A stretch of DNA of 64,000 bases from positions 4,579,200 to 4,643,199 of the forward strand of contig OX639973.1 of assembly GCA_951828385.1 (NCBI GenBank). The letters are read 5' to 3'. Shown here piece by piece: positions 50,924-60,864 of this stretch. The notes below the pieces were generated by a model. It was not told the origin of the DNA. It did no database searches and was given only the letters and a program-made list of their open reading frames with translations. A program made the translations under genes and the position numbers. How positions within the stretch are numbered: the first letter of the stretch is position 1; every line of letters starts with the position of its first letter. Origin of the DNA: an uncultured Poribacteria bacterium (lineage in GTDB: Bacteria; Poribacteria; WGA-4E; WGA-3G).

Positions 50924-52492
50924 ATGGCACAAGCACACCACATCTTATGGATTGACGATGAAATAGAAGCCTTGCAACCGCACATTCGGGTGCTACTCGA
51001 ACGAGGTTACGCTGTTACGCCTGTCACAAATGGCGAGGACGGCATCGCGCTTTTAACGGATAGCGATACACAGTACAGTGCTGTTCTTCTGGATCAGGTG
51101 ATGCCTGGTAAAGATGGGATGGCGACGCTTGATGCAATCCGTACTATCAACGCACAAATCCCGGTCATTCTCGTCACGCAATCCAGCGATGAACAATTTA
51201 TTGAGGTAGCGCTCGGTAAACAGGTAACAGATTTTCTGGTAAAACCGATTGGCGTTGCCCAGATCGTTTCTACACTCAAACGAGTCCTTGATCAGACGCA
51301 GATCGTCGTAGGTCAGATCCCTAGCCAGTACACCGCGGATTTTAACGCGATCCGCACTCTGAAAGATTCAGCACCTAACTGGCAGGAATGGGTGGATATC
51401 TACGTCAAATTGTTACAGTGGGATTTAGTGTCTGAAAAACTCGCCGAAGGTGGCTTAGAGGAGACACATCTTGGTCAAAAGAAGGAGTGCAATACCGAGT
51501 TCTCCGATTTTGTGGCAGCGAATTATTCCGACTGGGTCGCTGGCAGCTCGGAGGCACCCCCACTCTCCGTTAACGTCTTAGATCGGCATGTCATTCCGCA
51601 ACTTCAAGCCGGAAAATCCGTCTATTTTATTGTGGTTGACTGTTTTCGTTTAGACCATTGGCTGGCAGTGGAATCACTCCTGTACCCCTATTTTTCTATT
51701 GAACGTGAGTATAGTTTTTCAATCCTACCGAGTGCAACGATGTATTCACGGAATGCCCTGTTCAGTGGGTTGTTTCCCGCAGAGATCGCAGAACGCTATC
51801 CGCAGTACTGGCAAGAGGAATCTGATGGCGACACAAGTACGAATCGCTACGAACGGCAGCTCCTTGAAGAACATCTTAAGCGCAGAGGCATCAAGCTAAA
51901 ATCAGCCCCTCAGTATTTCAAGATTTTTGACACCCGAGGTGGAAACACCTATAAAAAACGGGTCGCTGCGAATACACGGGTCGGACTTTCGACGCTGGTC
52001 GTCAACTTCATTGATATCCTGACACATCAGCGTTCACAGTCAGATGTTCTCCAACAACTCGCCCCTGATGTATCTGCTTTCCGGGCACTCGCGCGTTCTT
52101 GGTTTTCACATTCCGTGCTTTTTGATATTTTGCGTATGGTTGCAGCGCAGAACGCAACTGTCGTGCTTACCAGTGACCACGGGTCGGTCTTCTGCAACCG
52201 CGCCACCCGTGCACGTGGGAATCGCGAGACCACCACCAGTCTCCGGTTTAAAATTGGCACGAATCTCGGCTGCGATGAAAATGAAGCCGTACATCTCCAT
52301 GATCCAAAGAAATACCGGCTTCCCGCGGAAACCCCAAGTAAGGATTACATTCTTGCGAAAGACGATTACTATTTCGTCTATCCAAACGATTTTTATAAAT
52401 ATAAACGGCAGTTTCAAGGAGGGTTCCAGCACGGCGGCATTTCAATGGGTGAACTGATAACACCCGTCGTAACCCTGACACCGCGGGTATAA
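50924..52492 (+). CDS. PorX-like response regulator with PglZ phosphatase domain
   Basis: The product is 522 residues from ATG 50924. The receiver domain (1-120) has LWIDDEIEAL, LLDQVMPGKDG (phosphoryl Asp) and FLVKPIG. A linker of about 70 residues follows. Then comes a PglZ/alkaline-phosphatase-type domain: YFIVVDCFRLDHW (Asp near residue 239), LPSATMYSRNALF (Thr nucleophile) and LTSDHGSVF with a late HGG. This is the architecture of PorX, which in Bacteroidetes controls type IX secretion and whose PglZ domain is a zinc phosphodiesterase. No secretion genes are in the window. Confidence 0.88.
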   Translation: MAQAHHILWIDDEIEALQPHIRVLLERGYAVTPVTNGEDGIALLTDSDTQYSAVLLDQVMPGKDGMATLDAIRTINAQIPVILVTQSSDEQFIEVALGKQVTDFLVKPIGVAQIVSTLKRVLDQTQIVVGQIPSQYTADFNAIRTLKDSAPNWQEWVDIYVKLLQWDLVSEKLAEGGLEETHLGQKKECNTEFSDFVAANYSDWVAGSSEAPPLSVNVLDRHVIPQLQAGKSVYFIVVDCFRLDHWLAVESLLYPYFSIEREYSFSILPSATMYSRNALFSGLFPAEIAERYPQYWQEESDGDTSTNRYERQLLEEHLKRRGIKLKSAPQYFKIFDTRGGNTYKKRVAANTRVGLSTLVVNFIDILTHQRSQSDVLQQLAPDVSAFRALARSWFSHSVLFDILRMVAAQNATVVLTSDHGSVFCNRATRARGNRETTTSLRFKIGTNLGCDENEAVHLHDPKKYRLPAETPSKDYILAKDDYYFVYPNDFYKYKRQFQGGFQHGGISMGELITPVVTLTPRV

Positions 52493-52751
52493 GACGCAGC
52501 TCGCAAGCCGAGATTAAATAGAGTCGTATACAAACAAGGCTATAATCTATGCCAAATTCGCTGAAAATAGCGGAGCATTGAGACACGGAAGGAGCGTCTC
52601 ACTACACAGGAATTTGGTGCCACTCCCGCTGGAGGCAACCGCACACTAACGCTATTTTGTAGCCCTCACTACTTTTGGCAACGCTGCCGATTTTTGACAT
52701 GACGCTTAAAACCGAGGTGCCTCGTAAAAAAAGGCACGATAGGAGGTAATA

Positions 52752-54332
52752 ATGGAAAAGGAGATACTTATTTCTGATGATGATTATGAAACACGCTGTG
52801 CGGTACTTGAAGAGGGGGTGCTGAATGAAATTTATATCGAACGGAAAGCAGCGGCGCAGACATTGGGAAATCTTTACAAAGGAAGAGTCGAGAACGTTTT
52901 ACCCGGCATGCAGGTAGCCTTCGTTGATATTGGGTTGGATCGGCACGCCTTCCTACATATTTCTGACCTCAAATACGAGAGTGCTAACGGAGATGAAACC
53001 GAAGATGAAAACGTGAATGGCAACCGCAAACGCGACAAGGATGTCAGTACATTGGATTTGAAGGCAAAGCCTGCTAAACAATCCCGGGGGGGGCGCGGGT
53101 TCCCATTTCTTATTAGTGACCTCATCTCAAAACGGCAAGAACTTCTCGTGCAAGTTGGAAAAGAACCGATCGGGACAAAGGGCGCACGTGTCACCAGTAA
53201 CATTACACTCCCAGGACGCTATGTCGTCTATATGCCAAATTCCTCTAATATTGGTGTCTCACGCCGGATTGAGTCGGCTACTGAGCGAGACAGGCTACGC
53301 AATATGGCAAAGACGATTAAGGCGGATGTTGAGGGCGGTTTTATCATACGGACTGCCGCAGAAGGATTAAACGAATCCGAATTCGCATCCGAAATCCGGT
53401 ACCTCATCAACCAGTGGAAGCAGGTCAGTGAGCGTGCCAAGCGGAAATCCGCGCCGAGTCTCGTCAGTAAAGATCTGAGTTTTACGAACAGAATTGTCCG
53501 AGATATGCTGACCAAAGATGTCAAACAACTCCTTATTGACTCAAAGGCTGGCTATCAAGAGACGTTAGACTATGTTTCTTCTGTGATGCCTGATTTGAAG
53601 CCGAGAGTATCGCTTTATAAGGACGATACAACCCTCTTTGATGCCTATGGGGTTGAACGCGCACTCAAAGAAGCACTCAGCGAGAAAATTTGGCTCAAGT
53701 GTGGTGGGCATATTATCATCCAACAAACCGAAGCCATGGTCTCTATTGATGTCAACACTGGACGCTTCGTCGGGAAAGCGGACCCTGATAACACGATTCT
53801 CAGTGCAAACCTTGAAGCCGTTGAGGAGGTCGTCCGACAGATTCAATTACGGGATCTCGGTGGGATTATTGTCGTTGATTTCATTGATATGGAAGAGGCA
53901 TCGCATCGAAAACGCGTCTTCAAGATGTTACAGGAAGCACTCCGGAAGGACCGCGCCCGCACTAACATCCTCCATTTCTCAGACTTAGGACTCGTCGAGA
54001 TGACGCGCCAACGCACCCGACCGAGCCTCTCTACGCTACTGATGGAGGAATGTCCCTACTGCGATGGACATGGAACTGTCTTATCGATTGAAACCGTTGT
54101 CATTCAGCTGCTTCGTGCGATTAAGATGGCGCATAACCAGTCGAAGCACTCAGAGTTACGCGTTATCGCCAACGACTATGTCGTCTCGCATATCAAGTCG
54201 CAAATGGCGAATAAATTGCGAGATCTCAAGAAGTCGTTGAAATTAGATTTAGCACTCGAAGCGGATGCTGATCTGCACCTCGAAGATTATCGCATCTTCG
54301 TCGGCAAGGGTGAAGAATTATTTTTAGATTAA
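52752..54332 (+). CDS. rng: Ribonuclease G/E family endonuclease
   Basis: The product is 526 residues, close to RNase G. The S1 domain begins GNLYKGRVENVLPGMQVAF. Between S1 and 5'-sensor there is a charged insert (about 80-115). The catalytic acids are in MVSIDVNTGRF and GGIIVVDFIDM. The zinc-link motif is CPYCDGHG. It acts in RNA decay and 16S maturation. The leader (52493-52751) holds a GTGCC/GGCAC hairpin right before the AGGAGG, which could be involved in the autoregulation known for this enzyme family. Confidence 0.94.
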   Translation: MEKEILISDDDYETRCAVLEEGVLNEIYIERKAAAQTLGNLYKGRVENVLPGMQVAFVDIGLDRHAFLHISDLKYESANGDETEDENVNGNRKRDKDVSTLDLKAKPAKQSRGGRGFPFLISDLISKRQELLVQVGKEPIGTKGARVTSNITLPGRYVVYMPNSSNIGVSRRIESATERDRLRNMAKTIKADVEGGFIIRTAAEGLNESEFASEIRYLINQWKQVSERAKRKSAPSLVSKDLSFTNRIVRDMLTKDVKQLLIDSKAGYQETLDYVSSVMPDLKPRVSLYKDDTTLFDAYGVERALKEALSEKIWLKCGGHIIIQQTEAMVSIDVNTGRFVGKADPDNTILSANLEAVEEVVRQIQLRDLGGIIVVDFIDMEEASHRKRVFKMLQEALRKDRARTNILHFSDLGLVEMTRQRTRPSLSTLLMEECPYCDGHGTVLSIETVVIQLLRAIKMAHNQSKHSELRVIANDYVVSHIKSQMANKLRDLKKSLKLDLALEADADLHLEDYRIFVGKGEELFLD

Positions 54333-54394
54333 CGCAAAGGCTGCTTTAATTTTATCCCATTACTGACCGCCTTTACGCAAAATATGAATCTAAA

Positions 54395-54423
54395 TTGACA
54401 TTGGTGCGTTTTTGGGGTATAAT
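54395..54423 (+). promoter_or_regulatory. Perfect consensus promoter for rplU-rpmA
   Basis: TTGACA (54395-54400), a 17-base spacer and TATAAT (54418-54423), 28 bp before the start of rplU. Confidence 0.85.
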
Positions 54424-54450
54424 TTAAGCAGAAAGGAGTAATATTCAAAA

Positions 54451-54789
54451 ATGTATGCAGTTTTTGCGAGTGGTGGGAAACAGCATCGCGTTGAAGTCGG
54501 AAACTTGATCGATATTGAAAAACTTGACGTGGATGTTGGAGAAAGCGTTACCTTCCCATCCGTCTTGGCTATCGTTGATGATGACGGTCAGTTGCAAGCC
54601 GGCTCGCCCTACCTTGAGAACGCCTCCGTTACAGGCGAGGTCGTTGAACAGGCGCGTACGAAAAAGACGATTGTGTTCAAATCGAAGCGACGTAAGGGGT
54701 ACAAACGAAAATTGGGGCATCGTCAATCGTTTACACGCCTAAAAATTACCGCAATCGGCGCGGTGGAGGAAGAATCTGATGGCTCATAA
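54451..54789 (+). CDS. rplU: Ribosomal protein L21
   Basis: The product is 112 residues: [17 protein letters not shown], then [21 protein letters not shown], the RNA-binding signature of bL21. It overlaps the rpmA start by 11 bp, so the two are coupled. The AAAGGAG ribosome site is strong. Confidence 0.97.
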   Translation: MYAVFASGGKQHRVEVGNLIDIEKLDVDVGESVTFPSVLAIVDDDGQLQAGSPYLENASVTGEVVEQARTKKTIVFKSKRRKGYKRKLGHRQSFTRLKITAIGAVEEESDGS

Positions 54790-55045
54790 GAAAGGCGGCG
54801 GAAGTACCCGAAATGGACGCGACAGTATCGGGAAACGACTCGGTGTCAAGAGATTTTCTGGAAACTATGTCACCGCAGGGAGCATTCTCGCCCGGCAACG
54901 TGGGACTCATATACATCCCGGCAACAACGTCGGTGTTGGAAATGATTATACGCTCTACTCAAAAATTGATGGATACGTATGGTTTGAGCGGAAAGACAAA
55001 TATCGCCGGAAGGTGAGTGTCTATACAGAGCGTCCTGAATTTTAG
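54779..55045 (+). CDS. rpmA: Ribosomal protein L27
   Basis: The product is 88 residues starting [16 protein letters not shown], then [19 protein letters not shown], the classic bL27 signature. The short N-terminal arm reaches the peptidyl transferase centre. There is no Firmicutes-type N-terminal extension that needs cleavage. Confidence 0.97.
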   Translation: MAHKKGGGSTRNGRDSIGKRLGVKRFSGNYVTAGSILARQRGTHIHPGNNVGVGNDYTLYSKIDGYVWFERKDKYRRKVSVYTERPEF

Positions 55046-55078
55046 CGCAGCCTTCCGCACCAGGAACGAACGACCAGA

Positions 55079-55128
55079 AGCCTCGCCTTAGGGTGCTGCA
55101 TCGCGCGCCACCCAAGCGGGGCTTTTTT
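55079..55128 (+). terminator. Terminator after rpmA
   Basis: AGCCTCGC (55079-55086) pairs with GCGGGGCT (55116-55123), with further GGGTG/CACCC pairing inside, and the T run is 55123-55128. Confidence 0.8.
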
Positions 55129-55246
55129 ACTCCAATTCGGAAGCCACGCGATCACGATCGTCATGATGGTGTGCTGCCGACAACTTCCAAATGTTCGCAC
55201 AACATTAAAGCAGTTCATCGCTGCAAAACAGACAGGAAACACCGAC

Positions 55247-55669
55247 ATGAGATGGATAATCTGCCTCATCACCGTAACAGTCATGCTCGGAATCTTCGGG
55301 TGCGGTAGGCAATTGCAACAACTCGCCGTGGAAACAATGCAAAACGCGCAAGTTGCCCTCTCCTCCGCGGAAGCGATGGGCGCACAGGAAACCGCGGAGA
55401 CACCTCTCAGCACTGCTCAAGAAATGCTTGTGACTGCTGAAAAAGCAATCAACGCCGGCGATGCGGCGCGCGCATATCGGTTGGCACTACGCGCATACCT
55501 CCACGCACGTATCGCAACTGAGACCGCTATCGCTGTACGCGAAGAAGCACTCGTTCAAGAGGCACAAGCACAACTCGCGCTCAGTGAGCAGAGCCTTGCT
55601 GAGGTGTTTCAGAGGCTTGAAGCGATAAAAGCAGAATTTGAGGCATTGCGAGACGACTCAGAACGTTAA
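55247..55669 (+). CDS. DUF4398-like lipoprotein
   Basis: ATG 55247 is chosen because it opens a lipoprotein signal (WIICLITVTVMLGIFGC). The longer frame to 55163 runs across the terminator side. The product is 140 residues. The mature part is two or three long helices rich in Ala/Glu (AQVALSSAEAMGAQ, AEKAINAGDAARAYRLALRA), the DUF4398 pattern. It is followed 24 bp later by a larger protein with the same type of domain. Confidence 0.75.
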   Translation: MRWIICLITVTVMLGIFGCGRQLQQLAVETMQNAQVALSSAEAMGAQETAETPLSTAQEMLVTAEKAINAGDAARAYRLALRAYLHARIATETAIAVREEALVQEAQAQLALSEQSLAEVFQRLEAIKAEFEALRDDSER

Positions 55670-55693
55670 ACAATAACCGTTGAGGATGAACCC

Positions 55694-57340
55694 ATGAAAT
55701 TCTACGGATTGCTACTCTTATGCACCTGCCTCCTTGTCTTTGGATGTGCCAAACCAGAGATTGATGAAGTTATGCTCGCGACGCAGTTCCAAGACGCACA
55801 ACAAGCAATTAATAATGCCGCAGAATTGGAAGCTGAATCTTTGGTGCCAGAGGAATACGGACGAGCAGTGAAACTCATGAATTTCGCTCGGAACTCGCAA
55901 GAAAAGGCGGATATTCCGCAAAGTATGGAGTTCGCGTATCAGGCGGAATGGGTGGCACTAATCGCTATTGCGAAAGCACGACAGCACCGCGCAAAGCAAG
56001 AGGTCGTCTCCATCCGGGAACAGATATATCAACAGGTCATAAGGGCACACGAGCATGAACGCGAAATCGGGCGTATCCGTCAAGCTATCACCGAAGAGCG
56101 ACTTGCTCGTGCTTTGAGAGCAGGTGATAAAGGACAACAGCAGACGGAACAACTCTCAGCCGAAATCGCTGATTTAAAAATAAAACTACGTCAAGCAGAA
56201 CTTCGTGCGCCGATTGTGGGTTTAGAGGGGCTCGTGACTATTACAGAACATATCTATCCCGTTATTAAAGAGACCGCTGACTATGAACGCGTTCAGGCGG
56301 CGATTGCCTCGATTACGAACCTCATTGCGCAAGAGGCGTTTTCTGATGCCGAGAATGCCATTACTGAGGCACGGACACTCGTAAACGATCTGTACCAACT
56401 GGCGGGGCGAAACCGAGAGGCAGAGGTGGAGGCAAAGACGAACGCGCAGATCGCAATCGCGCAGGCGGAAGTTATCATCCAACGTGCGCAAATCCTCAAC
56501 GCCAACCAGCATGCCCCGCAGCAGCTACAAGAGGCAAGTTCACACCTGCAACGCGCGAAACAGGAATTGGACACACAGCGCTATGAACAGGCACAACAGT
56601 CCGCACAACAAGCGCAACAATCTGCTGGAAAGGCTGTTGCAACTGCGGAGGTAACGGAATATAGGCAACGCGCACAGCAGGAATTAAATACGCTGATAGC
56701 ACGCGCACGACGGGCTGTTGGGGGTTTAGGTGAGAAGATCGCCGCACAGGCTAAGACACAGGTGCCGCAGCTGGAAGCAAAACTTTATGAACTCGCAAAT
56801 TCAGCGTACGAAAAATCCCAATCCGCATTCGCTGCTAAGGAATATGACAACGCGATCAAAGCAGCCGCGGAGGGAGACGACTACCTACAACGCGCCATTG
56901 CAAACGCGAGGCAGGTAACATCGGCGAAATCGGATGTGCTGCTCGCATCAAAGCAGGTACCAAATGCTATCGTCACGGAACAAAAGGATGGTGTGCTAAT
57001 CCGTATTAACGGCAATGTGTTTGCCTACGGGAGCATACATATCCGACCAGAATTTATTGATACGTTCGCGCAGCTTGCAAAAGTCCTACGAACGGCTGGA
57101 TTCAGTAAATATCCCGTCCGAATCGAGGTACACACCAGTTCTTTGGGAGATGCAAAGGGCAATCAAAAGGTAAGTATGGGGCGCGCGGATTCAATTAAGA
57201 GATTCCTCACTACGGACGGACGCGTAGACGCAGGACGAATTACCGCAATTGGCTTAGGCGAGACCCGACCTATTGTTGAGGATGGACCCAATAAAGAAGA
57301 AAAGAACCGCCGGATTGATGTTATCATCAAGACTAACTGA
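55694..57340 (+). CDS. OmpA-family lipoprotein with DUF4398-like coiled coils
   Basis: The product is 548 residues with a lipobox (CLLVFGC). The N-terminal 400 residues are Gln/Ala-rich helices of DUF4398 type, repeated two or three times (for example AQQAINNAAELEAES, QHAPQQLQEASSHLQ). The last 120 residues form an OmpA/Pal-like peptidoglycan-binding domain: YPVRIEVHTSS, MGRADSIKRFL, GLGETRPIV and NRRIDVIIK. It probably anchors the outer membrane to the wall, together with the small lipoprotein upstream. Confidence 0.88.
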   Translation: MKFYGLLLLCTCLLVFGCAKPEIDEVMLATQFQDAQQAINNAAELEAESLVPEEYGRAVKLMNFARNSQEKADIPQSMEFAYQAEWVALIAIAKARQHRAKQEVVSIREQIYQQVIRAHEHEREIGRIRQAITEERLARALRAGDKGQQQTEQLSAEIADLKIKLRQAELRAPIVGLEGLVTITEHIYPVIKETADYERVQAAIASITNLIAQEAFSDAENAITEARTLVNDLYQLAGRNREAEVEAKTNAQIAIAQAEVIIQRAQILNANQHAPQQLQEASSHLQRAKQELDTQRYEQAQQSAQQAQQSAGKAVATAEVTEYRQRAQQELNTLIARARRAVGGLGEKIAAQAKTQVPQLEAKLYELANSAYEKSQSAFAAKEYDNAIKAAAEGDDYLQRAIANARQVTSAKSDVLLASKQVPNAIVTEQKDGVLIRINGNVFAYGSIHIRPEFIDTFAQLAKVLRTAGFSKYPVRIEVHTSSLGDAKGNQKVSMGRADSIKRFLTTDGRVDAGRITAIGLGETRPIVEDGPNKEEKNRRIDVIIKTN

Positions 57341-57346
57341 AGAATT

Positions 57347-57634
57347 GTGCAACATGTAGAGCCTTATGTCGTCCATCAGATCGCGATGAATCTGTTTGGG
57401 GACAGATATATTATCATTTACGGAAATACAATTCAGTTCCACAACCACTGCTACCACGTGCGGTGCATCAACACACCAAAACACACGCATCGCGGATACT
57501 ACTACTTAGAGGACGCGAATACCGGCTTGGCTATGTTAAACGATATTGATTTCGCACCCCCCGGATCTTATGGTGTAATTTTCGAGCCGCAGACCGGCGA
57601 TATTATTGATTGCGAAACAACGCCTCACCTCTAA
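57347..57634 (+). CDS. Hypothetical protein between OmpA and guaA
   Basis: The product is 95 residues from GTG 57347, or shorter from ATG 57386. Composition is protein-like: [45 protein letters not shown]. It is rich in His and Tyr. No ribosome site is clear and no family is recognised. It fills the 330-bp gap before guaA and lies on the same strand. Confidence 0.5.
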   Translation: MQHVEPYVVHQIAMNLFGDRYIIIYGNTIQFHNHCYHVRCINTPKHTHRGYYYLEDANTGLAMLNDIDFAPPGSYGVIFEPQTGDIIDCETTPHL

Positions 57635-57677
57635 AAGAGCGTGCTGGTATATAGATAGATACCGAATCTACAAGCCT

Positions 57678-59249
57678 ATGGACTACACCGACAACACGGC
57701 ATCACGACAACAAGAGACTATCCTCATTTTGGATTTTGGTTCGCAATACACGCAGCTGATCGCGCGGCGCGTCCGAGAGCAAAACGTCTATTGCGAAATT
57801 CATCCGTATACCCTAACGTTGCCTCAAATAGAGGCGCTCGCGCCAAAAGGGATCATTCTCAGTGGCGGGCCCGCAAGCGTTTATGAAACGGATGCCCCGA
57901 AAATTGATGCAAAACTCTTTGATCTCGGAATACCTGTATTAGGTATCTGCTACGGCATGCAACTCATGGCGGCACTATTAGCGGGTGGCACGGTACATCC
58001 AGCCACCGAACGCGAATACGGGCACGCACCCCTTCAAGTACTCAGCAAAGCAGATCCACTTTTTGAAGGACTCCCTTCCTGCTTTTCTGCTTGGATGAGC
58101 CACGGGGATCGGATTGAGGCACCCCCTATCGGTTTCCAAACAATTGCACAGACAGAAAACGCACCTATCGCCGCTATGGTGGATACCGAGCGCACGTTTT
58201 ACGGTTTACAATTCCACCCCGAAGTGGAGCATACACAAGATGCTGACCGGATTTTGGCGAACTTCACCAGAAAAATATGTGGATGCCGCAATACGTGGAC
58301 GATGCGCGCTTTCATCGCCCGCGCGACAGCGCAAATACAAGAACAGGTCGGTAATGAGCGCGTCCTCTGCGCCGTCAGCGGCGGCATTGATTCAATGGTA
58401 CTGGCGACGCTGCTCCATCAGGCAATAGGCGACGCACTCGTATCCGTTTTTGTGGATAATGGACTCCTCCGAGAAAACGAAGCCGCTGAGGTTATCGAAA
58501 CTTGCAAACAGATCGGCATTCCGCTTGTCGCTGTTGATGCAGTCAAACCGTTTCTTGATGGGTTAACAGGCGTTACAGACCCGGAGCAGAAGCGAAAGGT
58601 CATCGGGGCACAGTTCATTGAAACCTTCAAGCGGTCGGTGGCGGAGATGGCGCATAATTTCCGATTTCTTGCACAAGGAACACTCTACCCTGATGTTATA
58701 GAAAGTGTCTCTGTAAAGGGACCATCCGCTACGATTAAGACGCACCATAACGTTGGCGGGCTGCCATCTAAGATGCCGTTTGAATTGCTCGAACCCTTCA
58801 GGGAACTTTTTAAGGATGAGGTACGCGCGGTCGGTGCCGAACTAAACATTCCAGCACATGTGCTTGGACGACACCCGTTTCCTGGACCAGGACTCGCCGT
58901 CCGCGTTTTAGGCGAGGTAACTTATGAACGTTTAGAGGTACTCCGCGCAGCGGATGCAATCTTTATTTCTGAGATTAAAGCGGCAGGCTTGTACGACGAG
59001 ATTTGGCAGGCGTTGGTGGTGCTTTTACCTGTCAAAAGTGTCGGGGTGATGGGAGATGCGCGCACTTACGAAAACGCTGTGGCACTCCGTGCTGTCACCA
59101 GCAGCGATGCCATGACAGCGGATTGGGCGCGCATACCGCCAGATGTGCTTGCAAGAATCTCGAATAGGATCATCAATGAGGTGCAAGGCATCAACCGTGT
59201 CGTTTACGATATTAGTTCAAAACCGCCAAGCACCATTGAGTGGGAATAG
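57678..59249 (+). CDS. guaA: GMP synthase (glutamine-hydrolysing)
   Basis: The product is 523 residues from ATG 57678, the usual length. The class I amidotransferase has [25 protein letters not shown] (Cys nucleophile) and QFHPEVEHT (His, Glu). The ATP-pyrophosphatase loop reads [10 protein letters not shown]. The C-terminal dimerisation domain ends PSTIEWE. The enzyme turns XMP to GMP. The frame extends further upstream, but the extra residues are not conserved-looking. Confidence 0.97.
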   Translation: MDYTDNTASRQQETILILDFGSQYTQLIARRVREQNVYCEIHPYTLTLPQIEALAPKGIILSGGPASVYETDAPKIDAKLFDLGIPVLGICYGMQLMAALLAGGTVHPATEREYGHAPLQVLSKADPLFEGLPSCFSAWMSHGDRIEAPPIGFQTIAQTENAPIAAMVDTERTFYGLQFHPEVEHTQDADRILANFTRKICGCRNTWTMRAFIARATAQIQEQVGNERVLCAVSGGIDSMVLATLLHQAIGDALVSVFVDNGLLRENEAAEVIETCKQIGIPLVAVDAVKPFLDGLTGVTDPEQKRKVIGAQFIETFKRSVAEMAHNFRFLAQGTLYPDVIESVSVKGPSATIKTHHNVGGLPSKMPFELLEPFRELFKDEVRAVGAELNIPAHVLGRHPFPGPGLAVRVLGEVTYERLEVLRAADAIFISEIKAAGLYDEIWQALVVLLPVKSVGVMGDARTYENAVALRAVTSSDAMTADWARIPPDVLARISNRIINEVQGINRVVYDISSKPPSTIEWE

Positions 59250-59273
59250 CAATTAGTTATCAGTTTTCAGTAC

Positions 59274-59417
59274 GATTTTTCTCATGAAGATTAAGAATTT
59301 AATCGGGTAATTCTGAGACGTGTGATAACAAGTAGATCGGTTCGTAGTAGTGCGATTCATCGCACGTCGTGTTGCCACAATTACCCAATTTATTTGTTAA
59401 ACCTCATCCGAAAAATC
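59274..59417 (+). mobile_element. 144-bp MITE-like repeat, copy 2
   Basis: It has the same core and same orientation as the copy at 4077-4220, differing mainly in the outer ten bases at each end. The outermost GG...CC pair of copy 1 is here GA...TC, so the end pairing is kept. Its flanking CAGTT-type repeats are in the opposite order relative to copy 1. Confidence 0.8.
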
Positions 59418-59523
59418 TTTCAGTTGTCAGTAGTTATTAGTTCTCAGTTCGGTTTTCAGAAAGAGAGTTAGGATCCTCCCAAAACCTCTTAACTGAAAAC
59501 TGAGTACTGACAACTGACAACTG
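59418..59523. repeat. CAGTTNTCAGT inverted array
   Basis: CAGTTGTCAGTA and related units on the left arm are complementary to ACTGACAACTG units on the right arm, spaced by about 45 bp including AGGATCCTCCC. It makes a long hairpin between guaA and the leftward aminotransferase gene and may end both transcripts. Confidence 0.7.
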
Positions 59524-59527
59524 ACAG

Positions 59528-60718
59528 CTAATACACCTGTGATGCCGCATGAACAGCTGTACCGGGGGCAGTATTCTGCCCGAACTCAATCAGTAATTTC
59601 TCTAATGCGTTAAGGACAAGCATGACATTCCGTTCGTTCGCAGATTCACCCATCAGTCCGATTCGCCACGCCTTTCCAGCAAAGATACCCAGACCGGCAC
59701 CGATCTCTATCCCATAGTCCGTAATTAAACGTTTCCGAATGGTCGCATCATCAATACCGTCGGGGATGCGCAGCGTGGTTAGCATAGGTGCTCGGTAACC
59801 TTGCTCAGCTGCAGGCTGCAATCCGATCGCTTTTGCACCTGCAAGCAGCGCGCAGGCATTCAGTTCATGCCGTTCATAACGAGCCGCCAAGCCTTCTTCT
59901 AAGACGACGCGCAGTGCTTCACGTAACGCATAAATCATTGACATTGAAACGGTGTGATGATAACTCCGTTTCTCGCCGTGCCAATAGTTTTCAAGGAGCG
60001 TCATATCAAGATAGAAACTCTGGATAGGTGTTTTTCGGTTCCGAATCACGCTAACAGCGCGTTCACTGAAACTGATAGGTGAGAGTCCGGGCGGACCGGC
60101 GAGGCATTTTTGGGTGCAGCTATAGGCAATATCAATACCGCGCGCATCCAGGTCCACAGGCTGCCCACCGAGCGAGGTTACGCAATCAGCGAGAAAGAGC
60201 GCGCCGCTGCTGTGGGCAATTTCAATCGCATCCGTCAAGGGTTGAAGGATACCGGTAGAGGTCTCGCCATGAACCAACGCCACCAGTTTCGGGGCAGAAA
60301 TGTTACCGATGGCTTCGGCAATCTTTTCGGCGGGGATGTGTGTGCCCCACTCGGCTTCTACGGTTGTAACGACACCGCCGCACCGTGCGGCGATGTTGGC
60401 GATCCTCTCACCAAAGTAGCCGTTGATACCCACAACGACACCATCACCGGGTTCAACAACGTTGGCGAGTGCTGCTTCCATACCTGCCGTACCCGTCCCG
60501 GAGACTGGCAAGGTCAATCTATTTTCAGTGCCAAAGACTTGGCGGAGCAGCACCACCGTATCGTCCATCACTTCGACAAATTTGGTATCTAAGTACCCCA
60601 ACATCGGGGTCGTCATCGCTTTAAGAACCCGCGCATTGGCTTCACTGGGTCCCGGACCGAGTAGCACGCGCGGTGGCACTATTAATTCATCATACACTTC
60701 AGTAGGCTCCTCAGACAT
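59528..60718 (-). CDS. Alanine-glyoxylate / serine-pyruvate-type aminotransferase
   Basis: The product is 396 residues. PRVLLGPGPSEANARVLKAM at the start is typical of this class V group. ADCVTSLGGQPVDLD has the cofactor Asp, and SCTQKCLAGPPGLSPIS contains the PLP lysine. The end has RIGLMGESANERNV. It probably moves an amino group from serine or alanine to glyoxylate or pyruvate. Convergent with guaA. Confidence 0.92.
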   Translation of the reverse strand: MSEEPTEVYDELIVPPRVLLGPGPSEANARVLKAMTTPMLGYLDTKFVEVMDDTVVLLRQVFGTENRLTLPVSGTGTAGMEAALANVVEPGDGVVVGINGYFGERIANIAARCGGVVTTVEAEWGTHIPAEKIAEAIGNISAPKLVALVHGETSTGILQPLTDAIEIAHSSGALFLADCVTSLGGQPVDLDARGIDIAYSCTQKCLAGPPGLSPISFSERAVSVIRNRKTPIQSFYLDMTLLENYWHGEKRSYHHTVSMSMIYALREALRVVLEEGLAARYERHELNACALLAGAKAIGLQPAAEQGYRAPMLTTLRIPDGIDDATIRKRLITDYGIEIGAGLGIFAGKAWRIGLMGESANERNVMLVLNALEKLLIEFGQNTAPGTAVHAASQVY

Positions 60719-60777
60719 CGTCTAAATCGCTAATTTTCAAAATTCGGGGTTTCAAAGTTAACGGAAGTTCATAAGAA

Positions 60778-60803
60778 GGGAGGATGCCTGACGGCATCCT
60801 CCC
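60778..60803 (-). terminator. Perfect 11-bp hairpin after the TPR gene
   Basis: GGGAGGATGCC (60778-60788) and GGCATCCTCCC (60793-60803) with a TGAC loop. On the minus strand only a weak T run (CTTCTTAT) follows. Confidence 0.65.
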
Positions 60804-60864
60804 TTAGATTTAGAGAAACCACGCTCAGAAGAGCGGGGCTGTAAGAAACTGGAAGCTCTGGCGA

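Noticed and set aside
50924-52492. Evidence of a type IX secretion system
   Set aside because: Only the regulator type is present; no secretion component is in the window, so the system itself is not claimed.
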